A stretch of DNA of 64,000 bases from an uncultured Trueperaceae bacterium (GCA_937907415.1 CALCHY010000227.1:1-64000), one strand, 5' to 3'; positions 27,287 to 36,115 are shown, numbered from the stretch's first letter. Made by a program: numbers and translations. The notes: a model not told the origin generated them from the letters alone.

Positions 27287-27925
27287 ATGACCAAAGAGAC
27301 GGCTAGACAACCACAGCACCATTCGGAAAGCGGCAACGCTGACCAGCTGCACCAAGGCGTGTGCGCCTCTGCCGAACTGGCGCCATACTGCAGCCACGTG
27401 CGCGAACTCGTCAGCGCCGAGCGCTTCGGTCACATCGAGCGCGTGACGGAAACCGCTGTTGCCATCGCGGAGGCAAACGGGCTGTCGCAGGTCGATCGTG
27501 ATCGGATCGCGTTGGCTGCCATCCTGCATGACGCCGCCAGAGACTTGCCTGATGAGGAGCTATTGCGGTTGGGTCAGCCGGTAGACGAGTTCGAGGCCAG
27601 CCACCCCCTTACCCTCCACGGTCGTGCTAGCAAGCAGTTGGCGGCAACATGGGGTGTGACCGACCAGGTAGTCCTCGAGGCCATCGATGGTCACGTCTTC
27701 GGGGTTCCGCTAGGGCACCGTGTTGGCATGTGCGTGTACGTCGCAGACGTCTGTGAACCCGGCCGTGGCGTCAATGATGACCTCCGCGAGCTGGCCATGC
27801 ACGACCTCGAGTCGGCCTACCGGCGCGCGGTCGCATCCAAGGTCGAGTACCTGCGGGACGCGGGCAAGGCCATCCACCCGGACACCCTCAGCGTCTTTCA
27901 CAGCCTCAACGCGGAGCCAACATGA
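27287..27925 (+). CDS. yqeK: YqeK-type HD phosphohydrolase (symmetrical Ap4A hydrolase)
   Basis: The protein is about 212 residues. The HD signature is seen in FGHIERVTETAV, ILHDAARDLPDEE and the later IDGHVFG and YVADVCEP, matching YqeK. This family cleaves diadenosine tetraphosphate to ADP and often sits between nadD and rsfS; here nadD is absent and an LCP gene is inserted. The start is uncertain. The ATG at 27287 lacks a good ribosome-binding site, while a TTG at 27227 would include GGAGGAG inside the gene. The stop overlaps the LCP start by 4 bases. Confidence 0.82.
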   Translation: MTKETARQPQHHSESGNADQLHQGVCASAELAPYCSHVRELVSAERFGHIERVTETAVAIAEANGLSQVDRDRIALAAILHDAARDLPDEELLRLGQPVDEFEASHPLTLHGRASKQLAATWGVTDQVVLEAIDGHVFGVPLGHRVGMCVYVADVCEPGRGVNDDLRELAMHDLESAYRRAVASKVEYLRDAGKAIHPDTLSVFHSLNAEPT

Positions 27926-29217
27926 CGCGCCGCACCTCGCGCCTCGTAACCCTACTCGGCGTCCTCGTGGCGCTGGCCGGCCTAGTCGGTTTCTGGTTAA
28001 CGCGTGACGTCGACCGCAAGGTCCTAAGCGACGACCACCGCAAGCTTCTAGGGCTGCAACCGAACGAGTTCCATGCGAGCTTCGTTGTCGCCGGCCGTGA
28101 CATCGTGTACGACGACAGCCCTTCCGTACCCATCTACCGCCAGGACGGCACGATCAAAGGTTGGAACTTCAGCGGCTTCCGCGGGACGGACGGCGCCAGC
28201 ACCGATACCATCCTGTACGTCGACGTGCACGGTGACGCTATCTCCGTCATCGCCGTGCCACGCGACTTGTTGGTCGCCGATCAGCGCCGCATAAACACCA
28301 TCTACCAGCGTTCTGGCGCAGAGGGCCTCCTGAAGCAAGTCGAGACCGTCCTCGGCGTGCCCATCGATTACTACGTCATCGTGAAGCTCGACGTGTTCCA
28401 GAACCTGGTTGACGCACTAGGCGGCGTCGAAGTCGACGTGCCGTACAACATGGATTACGACGACAACGTTGGCAAGCTGCACATTCACTTCAAGGCAGGC
28501 CCGCAGCAGATGGACGGCAAGGCAGCTAGCGAGTTCATCCGGTTCCGCCACTCGCTCAGGGGCGACATCGACCGGTTGGATAACGTGAAGCGCCTCGCGT
28601 ACGCCTTGCTGCAACGCATCAAGGAGTTGAACGTTCGCGCTGTCGTCAAGCTCCCAGAGCTCGTCGACACTTTCTTCAAGGACGTTGAAACGAACGCCAG
28701 CCCGGCCCTCGCTCGCGAACTCGGGCTACGGATGAACGCGCTGGAGCTAACGACGACGGCCACCCTGCCCAACGTGGATAGCCTCGTGGTCCGTGGAGCC
28801 GTCGAGTACGACCCAGCGACGGTGAACGCTTTCATGGCAGCGACGTTCGGCGGCGTTGCCAGAGAGTTCACGACCGCCCCGGAACTCACCATCCTGATCA
28901 CCGACCACAGCGGCGTGCCTGGGGCGCTCGACTGGTACCAACACAATCTCGTGGCGTTAGGTGTGCCTGCCGCCAACGTCATCGTCCGCTCTGGCGACGT
29001 CGACGCTACCCCAACGCGGCTTCTAGCTACCCTGGACTCGTGGCAAGACGCTGACTACTTCGCAAGCCTATTGAACGTAGGTAAGCAGCAGATCGACCGT
29101 TTCAACACGGTGCAACGGCGCACCGTCAACCTAGAACTCGTGCTCGGCGCCGACGCCATGGCGCGCACGGCTCTCACAACCGACCACACCGTGGCGCAAG
29201 CAGGCATGGCCGAATGA
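27922..29217 (+). CDS. LytR-CpsA-Psr (LCP) family protein
   Basis: This 431-residue protein has one N-terminal membrane helix (about residues 8-26) and an extracytoplasmic LCP domain at about 85-235, with conserved TDTILYVDVHGDAISVIAVP, the arginine in PRDLL, and GGVEVDVPYNMDY followed by EFIRFRHSLRGDIDR. A C-terminal LytR_C domain starts near residue 315 (LTILITDHSGVPGA). LCP enzymes attach polyprenyl-linked glycopolymers to peptidoglycan or protein. In a diderm with an SLH-anchored envelope, the target may be the secondary cell-wall polymer that SLH domains bind. Confidence 0.87.
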   Translation: MTRRTSRLVTLLGVLVALAGLVGFWLTRDVDRKVLSDDHRKLLGLQPNEFHASFVVAGRDIVYDDSPSVPIYRQDGTIKGWNFSGFRGTDGASTDTILYVDVHGDAISVIAVPRDLLVADQRRINTIYQRSGAEGLLKQVETVLGVPIDYYVIVKLDVFQNLVDALGGVEVDVPYNMDYDDNVGKLHIHFKAGPQQMDGKAASEFIRFRHSLRGDIDRLDNVKRLAYALLQRIKELNVRAVVKLPELVDTFFKDVETNASPALARELGLRMNALELTTTATLPNVDSLVVRGAVEYDPATVNAFMAATFGGVAREFTTAPELTILITDHSGVPGALDWYQHNLVALGVPAANVIVRSGDVDATPTRLLATLDSWQDADYFASLLNVGKQQIDRFNTVQRRTVNLELVLGADAMARTALTTDHTVAQAGMAE

Positions 29218-29227
29218 AGACAGGCGT

Positions 29228-29278
29228 GGCGGGCAACCGCCAGGATGGCGGACAACCGCCAGGATGGCGGGCAACCGC
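29228..29278 (+). repeat. Tandem 19-bp repeat forming GNRA-type hairpins before rsfS
   Basis: Two 19-bp units (29228-29246, 29247-29265) and a partial third (29266-29278) each contain GGCGG, a four-base loop (GCAA or ACAA) and CCGCC. In RNA the GCAA copies would be stable GNRA tetraloop hairpins. The array fills the gap between the LCP stop and the rsfS ribosome-binding site. Confidence 0.75.
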
Positions 29279-29292
29279 AGAAGGAATTCACC

Positions 29293-29712
29293 TTGACTAC
29301 TGACCGAAGCGAAAACAATGAAGTCGTAACGCAGAGCGCCATAACCCAGGCGGCTCCATCGACTATCGCCGACTTGCCGGAGGGCGTTCAGAGCATCGTC
29401 AACGTCCTTGACGACAGGCGCGCCGTTGACGTCGTCGTGCTTGACCTGCGCGGCGTATCCGAATCGCTCGACTGCTTCATCGTCGCCACGGGCGAATCCA
29501 GCCTGCAACTCCGGGCGCTCGAGGAGTCCGTTCACTACCAGCAGAAGCTGGAAGGCAGGCTCCCTCGCGGGGTTGAGGGTCCGTCTGACCGTTGGGTTCT
29601 CCTCGATTACGGTCCCGTCGTCGTGCACCTCATGAGCCCGGAAGCTAGGGACTTCTACGACCTCGAAGGCCTCTGGGCAGACGCGCAACGCGTGGAAGTA
29701 ACGCCGATCTGA
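29293..29712 (+). CDS. rsfS: Ribosomal silencing factor RsfS
   Basis: The protein is about 139 residues and full length for RsfS. Motifs are VLDLRGVSESLDCFIVATG, QLRALEESV, and RWVLLDYGPVVVHLMSPEARDFYDLEGLWADA, the family core (shown here split across residues 45-135). It binds L14 and blocks subunit joining in starvation. I chose the TTG at 29293 because AGAAGGA lies 9 bases upstream; the ATG at 29245 falls inside the hairpin repeats and encodes a low-complexity extension. Confidence 0.9.
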   Translation: MTTDRSENNEVVTQSAITQAAPSTIADLPEGVQSIVNVLDDRRAVDVVVLDLRGVSESLDCFIVATGESSLQLRALEESVHYQQKLEGRLPRGVEGPSDRWVLLDYGPVVVHLMSPEARDFYDLEGLWADAQRVEVTPI

Positions 29713-30071
29713 TGGAGGACGCGCGCACCCACTCGCCCCACTGGGCCGAGCGGGTCGCCCGCGCCCACTTAGAGGGCCGCGGCCTGAGGCACCTGGCGAG
29801 CAACTATCGCCTTAGGGGCGGAGAACTAGACCTGGTGATGCTTGAAGGCAGCACTGTCGTCGTCCTAGAAGTGAAGCAACGCAAGGACGCGCGCTACGGC
29901 CACCCTGCCGAAGTGCTCGATGCCCGTAAGCTCAAGCGCGTGCAACAGACGGCGCTTCATTACGTTACCTATGTCCTGCGCCAGCCGGACGCTAACTTGC
30001 GGTTCGACGCAGTGACTATCCTCGGCGACGAGCGCTCCTATCGACTAGAGCACAGCAAGGACATCGGGTGA
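29712..30071 (+). CDS. yraN: YraN/UPF0102 endonuclease-fold protein
   Basis: This 119-residue protein has the YraN pattern: ASNYRLRGGELDLVMLEG, then VVLEVKQRKDARYGHP. The Asp in GELDLV and the E-x-K pair form a restriction-endonuclease-like active site. The exact substrate is unsettled, though a Holliday-junction or DNA role has been proposed for the family. The ATG shares a base with the rsfS stop. Confidence 0.86.
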   Translation: MEDARTHSPHWAERVARAHLEGRGLRHLASNYRLRGGELDLVMLEGSTVVVLEVKQRKDARYGHPAEVLDARKLKRVQQTALHYVTYVLRQPDANLRFDAVTILGDERSYRLEHSKDIG

Positions 30072-30751
30072 TGAACTTGCCGCCAGGGAAGGCCGGGATG
30101 GTCGGTCAGGCCGGACGCAGTTACGTACGGATAAAGGTCTGTGGCATCACGCGCCCTGAAGATGCCGAGGTCGCGGAACGCGCTGGGGCCGACGCCATCG
30201 GGTTGATATTCGTCCCGGACTCCAAACGCCAGATCACTCGCGAGGGTGCGGCGGAGGTGGTGGCGGCTGTCGGGCCTTTCATCACGCGCGTGGGGGTGTT
30301 CGTCGACGCCGATCTGGCAGAAGTGCTTGAACTAGTTAAGGTCCTGCGCTTGAACGCAGTGCAACTCCACGGCAACGAGAGCGCAGAGTACGCCGAGCGG
30401 ATCGGGCGCGAAGCCCGCGTGGTGCGCGCCGTGGCGTTCTCACCAGCGGTTACGCCAGAGAGCATGGCCACCTACCCCGCTGACGGGTACCTCCTCGACG
30501 CCCCGCGGCCAGGTTCAGGTGTTGCGTTCGAGTGGGAAGCGGCGGCCGCCTGGCGAGGCAACCCACGGTTGATACTCGCTGGAGGTCTGAACGTAGGCAA
30601 CGTAGCGGTGGCAGTGAGGACGTTACGGCCTTACGCGGTAGATGTGGCGAGCGGGGTGGAAGCGCGCCCTGGTGTCAAGGATGCCGCCGCCGTGTACGCG
30701 TTCGTCGAAGCGGCGCGCGGCGCCTCTAACCGTCAGTGGTCGGACCGGTGA
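30068..30751 (+). CDS. trpF: Phosphoribosylanthranilate isomerase TrpF
   Basis: This 227-residue (beta/alpha)8 enzyme shows the TrpF motifs KVCGITRPEDA with the catalytic cysteine, AIGLIFVPDSKRQIT, AVQLHGNES, YLLDAPRPGSG with the catalytic Asp, and LAGGLNVGNV near the phosphate site. It isomerises phosphoribosylanthranilate in tryptophan synthesis. No other trp gene is nearby, so trpF is detached from its pathway and rides on the obg-rsfS operon. GTG at 30068 and ATG at 30071 are both possible starts. Confidence 0.9.
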   Translation: MMNLPPGKAGMVGQAGRSYVRIKVCGITRPEDAEVAERAGADAIGLIFVPDSKRQITREGAAEVVAAVGPFITRVGVFVDADLAEVLELVKVLRLNAVQLHGNESAEYAERIGREARVVRAVAFSPAVTPESMATYPADGYLLDAPRPGSGVAFEWEAAAAWRGNPRLILAGGLNVGNVAVAVRTLRPYAVDVASGVEARPGVKDAAAVYAFVEAARGASNRQWSDR

Positions 30752-31080
30752 CGCTGCGGTTGGCTCCTCCTCCCGTGACCATCGCACTAACGTAGTTATC
30801 CACAAAGCCGACTAGTTCTCCACAGGGTTGTGGACAAGCTGACACCACCCATGGGCCCCTTCCATGACAGTCCGATGGCGACGGGAGAATCTCGGTCCTT
30901 GCGTCCCTGACGGTGTTACTCGATATGGGAGTGTGGGGTGAATCACATACCAAGTTCGGCGCGCCCGTGTCAAGCGTCTGCGGTTATCCACAGTCCTCGC
31001 GCTCTTTTCCACATGCGGCGGCGGCCGCGATGTACGCTTGCTTTACAGCGTTCCGCACTACCGACCCTTGGGAGGACAAC
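30752..31080. other. Non-coding region with DnaA-box cluster
   Basis: These 329 bases lie between trpF and the cupin gene. Coding frames that cross it are not convincing. The region is visibly less GC-rich than its neighbours and contains five matches or near matches to the DnaA box, listed separately. Confidence 0.65.
30796..31013. repeat. Five DnaA-box-like 9-mers (candidate origin or DnaA-binding locus)
   Basis: Perfect TTATCCACA occurs at 30796-30804 and 30984-30992. One-mismatch forms are TTCTCCACA (30816-30824), TTGTCCACA on the minus strand (30829-30837) and TTTTCCACA (31005-31013). They form a group of three within 42 bases and a pair within 30 bases. TTATCCACA is the accepted DnaA box, also in Thermus. 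No dnaA, dnaN or parAB is in the window. Confidence 0.7.
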
Positions 31081-31389
31081 GTGAAGACCGTAACCATAAG
31101 CGACGCACGCCGCTTCTCACTCGTAGGCGTCCAGCGGCGACCGTTGATCAGCCAGGACGGACTCACCGTCGAACTCATCTGCTTCGAGGCGGGGCAGGCG
31201 GAGGACGTTCGGAGCGCCAGCGCAAGCGTCGTATACCAGGTGTTGGAGGGGGAGGCGCTTGTGCGGGTAGACGACGCAACCCTTAGGTTGGGCAAAGGCA
31301 AGTTGCTCTCCATTGAGGCGGGAGAGGATCACGCCCTCGAGAACGCTGGCGGTGGGCTGTTGGTGGTGCTAGCGACCCAAGCGAAGTGA
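31081..31389 (+). CDS. Small cupin-domain protein
   Basis: This 102-residue protein is a single-domain cupin: the VYQVLEGEALVRVDD and LGKGKLLSIEAGEDHALEN segments form the two half-motifs. The first motif lacks the usual pair of histidines, so metal binding may be weak or absent. The GTG at 31081 is chosen because GGGAGGA lies about 7 bases upstream. It overlaps the carboxylase gene by 4 bases (GTGA), so the two are translationally coupled. The role is unknown. Confidence 0.75.
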   Translation: MKTVTISDARRFSLVGVQRRPLISQDGLTVELICFEAGQAEDVRSASASVVYQVLEGEALVRVDDATLRLGKGKLLSIEAGEDHALENAGGGLLVVLATQAK

Positions 31390-33089
31390 GCGCCGCCAAG
31401 CGCAAGTCACTTGACGACTTAGCGCGGCTCGGCGCGGGCGTGCCGCTGGAGAGCAGGCGCGAAGCCCCGTTTCACCCCAATAAGCGCGCGTGGCGGGTCG
31501 AACGCGAACTCGTGGAAGAGCAGCGTCGCACCATCGCACTAGGCGGCGGCGCTGCGGCGGCTGCCAGGCAGCACGCCAAGAAGCGTTTGACGGCCAGGGA
31601 GCGCATCGCGGAGCTGACAGACGAGGGCAGCGAGTTCGACGAGCTCATGATCTTCGCGGGCGCCAGCATGTACGAGGCGGAGGGCGGCGCCCCAGCGGGT
31701 GGCGTCGTCACCGGCATCGGTCAAGTTGTCGGGCGACCGTGGATGATCATCGCGAACGACGCCACCGTCAAGGCGGGAGCGTTCTACCCGATCACCGCGA
31801 AGAAGGTCATAAGGGCGCAGACGATAGCGTTCGAGAACCACGTACCGACCATCTACCTGGTCGACTCCGCGGGTGTTTACCTACCCTTACAAGACGAGAT
31901 CTTCCCAGATCAGGACGACTTCGGGCGCGTGTTCTACCTGAACGCCCGCATGAGCGCGCACGGCATCCCACAGCTCGCCGCCATCATGGGAAACTGCGTG
32001 GCTGGAGGCGCGTACTTGCCGGTCATGTGCGACACCCTCGTCATGACGGAAGGTTCCGGCCTCTACCTGGCAGGGCCGGCTCTGGTGCGCGCGGCCATCG
32101 GCCAGGAAGTCAGCAGCGAGGAGCTTGGCGGCGCCGCCATGCACGCCGAACTGGCTGGCACCGTGGATTTCAAGGAGCCAGACGACCACCACGCCATCGC
32201 CCGCCTGCGTCGTCTAGCCGCAACGTATGCGGAGCGGCCGCTGGCCCCTTGGGCCCGGCACCGTACGGCACCCGTTGCCCCGCTAGCGAGTGACGACGAC
32301 CTCGAAGGTATCCTCCCAGTCGACGGTGGAACCCAGACGTACGACGTCCGCCACGTGCTTGCCCGACTACTAGACGGGTCAGAGCTTGACGAGTACAAGC
32401 GCGATTACGGCCCAACATTGGTGACGGGATGGGGCCGCCTTGGCGGTTACCCAGTAGGCATAGTCGCTAACCAGAAACTCGTGATCAAGCGTGGCGGGCG
32501 GCTGGAAGTAGGCGGCGTGATCTATGCAGACGCTGCCGACAAAGCGGCCCGATTCGTCCTCGACTGCAATCAGACGGGCGTACCCATCTTGTTCCTGCAC
32601 GACGTCAACGGCTTCATGGTTGGCCGCGACAGCGAGCAAGAGGGGATAATCCGTCGCGGCGCCAAACTAGTCAGCGCGGTGAGCAACAGCGTGGTGCCGC
32701 GCATCAGCGTCATCCTGGGTGGCTCGTACGGTGCGGGGCATTACGCGATGAGCGGCAAGGCGTACGCGCCGCGCTTCATCTTCGCGCTGCCAAGCGCACG
32801 CTTCAGCGTCATGGGCGGCCAGCAGGCGGCCAAGACGATTCTCGACATTCAAGCAGCGAGGCTCGAGCGCTTGGGCGAGAAGCCGGATGACGCGGCGCTA
32901 GCTGAGCTACACGCCCGCATCAGTGCCGACTACGACGAGGCGCTCAACATCCGCTACGGCGCCGCGCGGCTATGGGTCGATGAGGTTATCCTCCCTTCGG
33001 AACTGCGCCACAGGCTAGTGCGCGCCCTCGAAGCGTGCGCACTAGATGCCGAGCCCGGCCAGATGCGCCTCGGGGTGTTCCAGACATGA
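31386..33089 (+). CDS. Acyl-CoA carboxylase, carboxyltransferase (beta) subunit
   Basis: This 567-residue protein has N- and C-terminal crotonase-fold carboxyltransferase domains. LVDSAGVYLPLQDEIFPD and GNCVAGGAYLP lie in the N-half; FLHDVNGFMVGRDSEQEGI and GGSYGAGHYAMSGKAYAP in the C-half. The pattern fits methylcrotonyl-, propionyl- or geranyl-CoA carboxylases. A biotin carboxylase/BCCP partner gene is not in the window. GAGVPLESRREAPFHPN at the N-terminus is not typical and may be linker. The start is a GTG overlapping the cupin stop. Confidence 0.88.
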   Translation: MSAAKRKSLDDLARLGAGVPLESRREAPFHPNKRAWRVERELVEEQRRTIALGGGAAAAARQHAKKRLTARERIAELTDEGSEFDELMIFAGASMYEAEGGAPAGGVVTGIGQVVGRPWMIIANDATVKAGAFYPITAKKVIRAQTIAFENHVPTIYLVDSAGVYLPLQDEIFPDQDDFGRVFYLNARMSAHGIPQLAAIMGNCVAGGAYLPVMCDTLVMTEGSGLYLAGPALVRAAIGQEVSSEELGGAAMHAELAGTVDFKEPDDHHAIARLRRLAATYAERPLAPWARHRTAPVAPLASDDDLEGILPVDGGTQTYDVRHVLARLLDGSELDEYKRDYGPTLVTGWGRLGGYPVGIVANQKLVIKRGGRLEVGGVIYADAADKAARFVLDCNQTGVPILFLHDVNGFMVGRDSEQEGIIRRGAKLVSAVSNSVVPRISVILGGSYGAGHYAMSGKAYAPRFIFALPSARFSVMGGQQAAKTILDIQAARLERLGEKPDDAALAELHARISADYDEALNIRYGAARLWVDEVILPSELRHRLVRALEACALDAEPGQMRLGVFQT

Positions 33090-33141
33090 TGCGCTGCAGG
33101 TGCCGCGCTAATTGGACGAGATCGGCTATCGCCTACGGACT

Positions 33142-33157
33142 CTAGGCTTGCGCCTAG
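33142..33157. repeat. Short hairpin between carboxylase and VWA gene
   Basis: CTAGGC and GCCTAG flank TTGC. It lies in the 110-bp gap and may act as a weak terminator or operator. Confidence 0.35.
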
Positions 33158-33186
33158 GGACTGCAAGAGAGTTCCAAATCAGAGGC

Positions 33187-33192
33187 TAGACT
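33187..33192 (+). promoter_or_regulatory. Leaderless-type -10 box (TAGACT) for the VWA gene
   Basis: Seven bases separate it from the ATG at 33200. No ribosome-binding site is present. Confidence 0.6.
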
Positions 33193-33199
33193 GCGCGAG

Positions 33200-34972
33200 A
33201 TGACCTTTCTTGCGCCCCAAGCGTTGTGGCTGCTTGCCCTGCTGCCAGTCGTCGTTGCGCTGCATTACTTGCGCGCACGCCGCCGCCAGCGTGACGTGGC
33301 CGCGCTCTTCTTGTGGCGCAGGGCACAAGCTAACAGCGCACGTCGCAAGCGCATCTCGCCTAGCTGGTTACTAGCACTGCAGCTCATGTTCATCGCGGCT
33401 GCCTCGGTCGGGGTGGCTGGTCCGAGGTTGACTGCGGCAGCTGACGACGGTGTGATCATCGTGATCGATGGGTCTGCAAGCATGGCAGCCGCCGCCGAAG
33501 TAGACGCCGCGGCTGGCACGCGGCTAAGTCTTGCTGTTGCTACGGCCCGTCAACACCTCGCTGGCCGCTCGAGCATCGCTTTGGTGCGCGCCGGAGTGGT
33601 GCCGAGGCTGCTCGTGCCGCTCGACGCGCCACAATCAGAACTATTGGCCGCCCTCGACGCGCTTCGGGCTGGCGACTCACAGGCCGACCTCCTCGCGGCC
33701 GTCGACCTTGGCAAAGGACTCCTCCCGGACGCCGACGTGGTCGTCATAACAGACTCACCTGTCGAGTTGGGGCAGACGGAAGTAGTCGTCGTCGGCGAGT
33801 CGGTCGAGAACCTTGGCATAAGCGCGTTTGATGTGGGAGTCGGCCAGGCGTTCATCGCCGTGGTCGCCAGCGGCCGTTCGCCCGCGCAGGCCACCGTCGG
33901 GTTGTTCAGTGGCGGACGAGAGCTGGCGCGCAGCACGGTCTTGGTGCCAGCTGGCGGCAGCGGCAGCGTCACCTTCCCGCTACTTGAGGATGATGGCCCA
34001 CTCGGCGTGCTGGAGGCGCGGATCTTGGCGCCGTTGCCCGACGCTCTTGGCCTCGATGACGTTGCTTTCGCCGGCCGCAGGTCGTTAACGGTTGCAACCG
34101 ACGACCTGTACCAACCGCTCCTTCGGGCGCTGCAAGCGGCGCCAGGGGTAACTGTATTCGGTGCCGCGGACGCCAGGTTGGCTCAAGCCGACCTCAAGGT
34201 TGTCTCGCGTTACATCCCCGATACCGTGGCGGCTTTCAACGCCTTGGCGCCAGGTAATTACCTGCTGCTCCCACCCCCGGCACGCGCGCCGGAGTACCAC
34301 GTGGTGCGCACACAGGACCGCGTCGAACCGCTCATGCGCTTCGTCGACCTCAATGACGCCCTGGTTGGCATAGACCCCGAGGTGCCGCGCTGGACGGACT
34401 CGGAAACCAACGGCTGGCAAGTGCTCGCCAAGGCAGACGACCTCACGCCGCTGCTCCGGTTACGGCGAACACCGACAGGTTCGATACTGCAGCTCGCCTT
34501 CCACCCCAGTCAATCGGACGTGGTGTTGCGGCCAGCATTCCCGGCCCTCATCGCCAACTGGGTGGCGGCTATCGACGCCACCCCGCGGCTTGCTCTTGGC
34601 GAGACGGCGCCCGGTTGGGCAGGGCCGGCGCTCGAGCCTGGGGTCTTCGACTTGGCGAGCGGAGCTCGGGCGGCAACGGCGGGTGTCGTTCCGGGTCAAG
34701 CGACCGGTTCAACGGGTGCGGTCGCACTCGTCTCACTCCTGTCAGCCGCTGAGAGTCGCCTCGCGAACCAGCCGCTAGTCAGCGGCTCGAGCGAGGCGGC
34801 GAACGTTGACCAGACGACTCAGGCGAGCGGTCAGGGTCGAGAGGCGAGCGCCGCAGCGAAGGAGACCGCGCCGTCGCAGCTGGCCGTCCTGCTGGTCATC
34901 GGCGGCCTGCTCGCACTCGTCGCCGAATGGTGGCTCTATTCCGGTGTCCGCGGCCGCAGGTTGGTAGGCTGA
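33200..34972 (+). CDS. BatA-type membrane protein with VWA domain
   Basis: This 590-residue protein begins with the aerotolerance-regulator N-terminal segment FLAPQALWLLALLPVVVALHYL, a second membrane helix at about 57-74, and then a von Willebrand A domain whose MIDAS motif is D90-G-S92-A-S94. A last helix lies near residues 563-580. Bacterial BatA/YeiE-like proteins are linked to envelope stress and MoxR chaperones, but no moxR gene is beside it. It is followed 5 bases later by the RodA-type gene, so a cell-wall link is possible. Confidence 0.8.
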   Translation: MTFLAPQALWLLALLPVVVALHYLRARRRQRDVAALFLWRRAQANSARRKRISPSWLLALQLMFIAAASVGVAGPRLTAAADDGVIIVIDGSASMAAAAEVDAAAGTRLSLAVATARQHLAGRSSIALVRAGVVPRLLVPLDAPQSELLAALDALRAGDSQADLLAAVDLGKGLLPDADVVVITDSPVELGQTEVVVVGESVENLGISAFDVGVGQAFIAVVASGRSPAQATVGLFSGGRELARSTVLVPAGGSGSVTFPLLEDDGPLGVLEARILAPLPDALGLDDVAFAGRRSLTVATDDLYQPLLRALQAAPGVTVFGAADARLAQADLKVVSRYIPDTVAAFNALAPGNYLLLPPPARAPEYHVVRTQDRVEPLMRFVDLNDALVGIDPEVPRWTDSETNGWQVLAKADDLTPLLRLRRTPTGSILQLAFHPSQSDVVLRPAFPALIANWVAAIDATPRLALGETAPGWAGPALEPGVFDLASGARAATAGVVPGQATGSTGAVALVSLLSAAESRLANQPLVSGSSEAANVDQTTQASGQGREASAAAKETAPSQLAVLLVIGGLLALVAEWWLYSGVRGRRLVG

Positions 34973-34977
34973 CGCGC

Positions 34978-36039
34978 GTGGCACGACTAGACTTCGGTCT
35001 TCCCTTCATCACCCTGCTCATCCTGGGCGCCGGGCTGTTCACCCTCAACAGTGCCGCTCCTAGCGACGAGTTCATGCGCCAAGTAGCGTTCCTCGGTGCC
35101 GCGGCCGTTGCCATAGCTGCGCTTGTATGGGCAGGGAAAGTACGCCTGTTGCGGCTCACGCCTTACGTCTACGGCGCGAGCCTCGTGCTCCTGGTCCTCA
35201 CCTACTTCATGGGGACCGAGGTGAACGGCGCCAAGTCATGGCTTTACCTCGGACCGTTGCCAGGGTTTCAGCCTTCCGAGCTGGCCAAGCTAGCCCTCAT
35301 CCTCGTATTGGCACAAGCCCTCAACGAGCGGCCGCTAAAGCGCATCGTCGACTACTTGCGCGTTGCCGCCCTAGCGCTTCCGCCCATCGGCCTCGTCCTG
35401 ATCGAGCCAGACCTCGGCAGCGCCCTCGTACTAGTTGCCATAACAGCAGGCATCGTGCTGGTACGCGGCGTTCCGTGGCGGCACTTGGTCGTCATCGTCG
35501 GTCTCGTGGGGATAGCGGTGCCGACGGTGCTGCTGCCGAATCTCAAGCCGCACCAACTTGAGCGCCTCGTGTCATTCGTCGATCCGTATCGCGACCCGCA
35601 AGGCACCGGGTACCAAGTCATCCAGTCGACCATCGCCGTAGGTTCAGGCGGCCTGCTTGGGAAGGGCTACAAGGCAGGAACGCAATCGCAGCTCGGCTTC
35701 ATTCCGTTTCGGCACACCGACTTCATCTTCCCCGTACTCGCGGAGGAAGGCGGGTTCGTGGCGTCGGTGGCGCTGCTGCTCCTATACGGACTCCTGTTCT
35801 GGCGCATGCTCGCCATGGCGGCGGAATGCGCCTTCGAACGCGACCAACTCCTCATTACGGGCATAGTCGTCCTTATCGGGTTTCAGGTGCTCGTGAACAT
35901 AGGAGTGACGCTAGGGGTGGCGCCGGTCACTGGCATCACGCTGCCACTGGTCTCTTACGGCGGGACGAGCCTCGTCAGCACCCTCACCGCCTTGACGTTC
36001 GCGTGGGTCGTTTACCGCGATCGCTTCGTCAACTGGTGA
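34978..36039 (+). CDS. rodA: RodA/FtsW-family peptidoglycan glycosyltransferase (SEDS)
   Basis: This 353-residue SEDS protein has about ten membrane helices. Motifs include GFQPSELAKLALILVLAQAL, the LVLIEPDLGSALVL segment, EEGGFVAS and GVAPVTGITLPLVSYGGTSL. The LGPLPGFQPSE loop and size are closer to RodA than to FtsW. SEDS proteins polymerise lipid II with a class B PBP. The GTG at 34978 gives a normal N-terminus (ARLDFGLPFITLLILGAG); the upstream ATG at 34927 lies inside the VWA gene. A PBP2 gene is not in the window. Confidence 0.88.
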   Translation: MARLDFGLPFITLLILGAGLFTLNSAAPSDEFMRQVAFLGAAAVAIAALVWAGKVRLLRLTPYVYGASLVLLVLTYFMGTEVNGAKSWLYLGPLPGFQPSELAKLALILVLAQALNERPLKRIVDYLRVAALALPPIGLVLIEPDLGSALVLVAITAGIVLVRGVPWRHLVVIVGLVGIAVPTVLLPNLKPHQLERLVSFVDPYRDPQGTGYQVIQSTIAVGSGGLLGKGYKAGTQSQLGFIPFRHTDFIFPVLAEEGGFVASVALLLLYGLLFWRMLAMAAECAFERDQLLITGIVVLIGFQVLVNIGVTLGVAPVTGITLPLVSYGGTSLVSTLTALTFAWVVYRDRFVNW

Positions 36040-36115
36040 CCGCCGCTCTCACCGCATGGAGGCGTGCGGCGCCCGGTCTGCGCGCGGCGCTACTCCACTA
36101 AGCCCCCGAGTCTGC

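Noticed and set aside
29228..29278. CRISPR-like repeat array before rsfS
   Set aside because: Units are directly tandem without spacers and each is a self-complementary hairpin.
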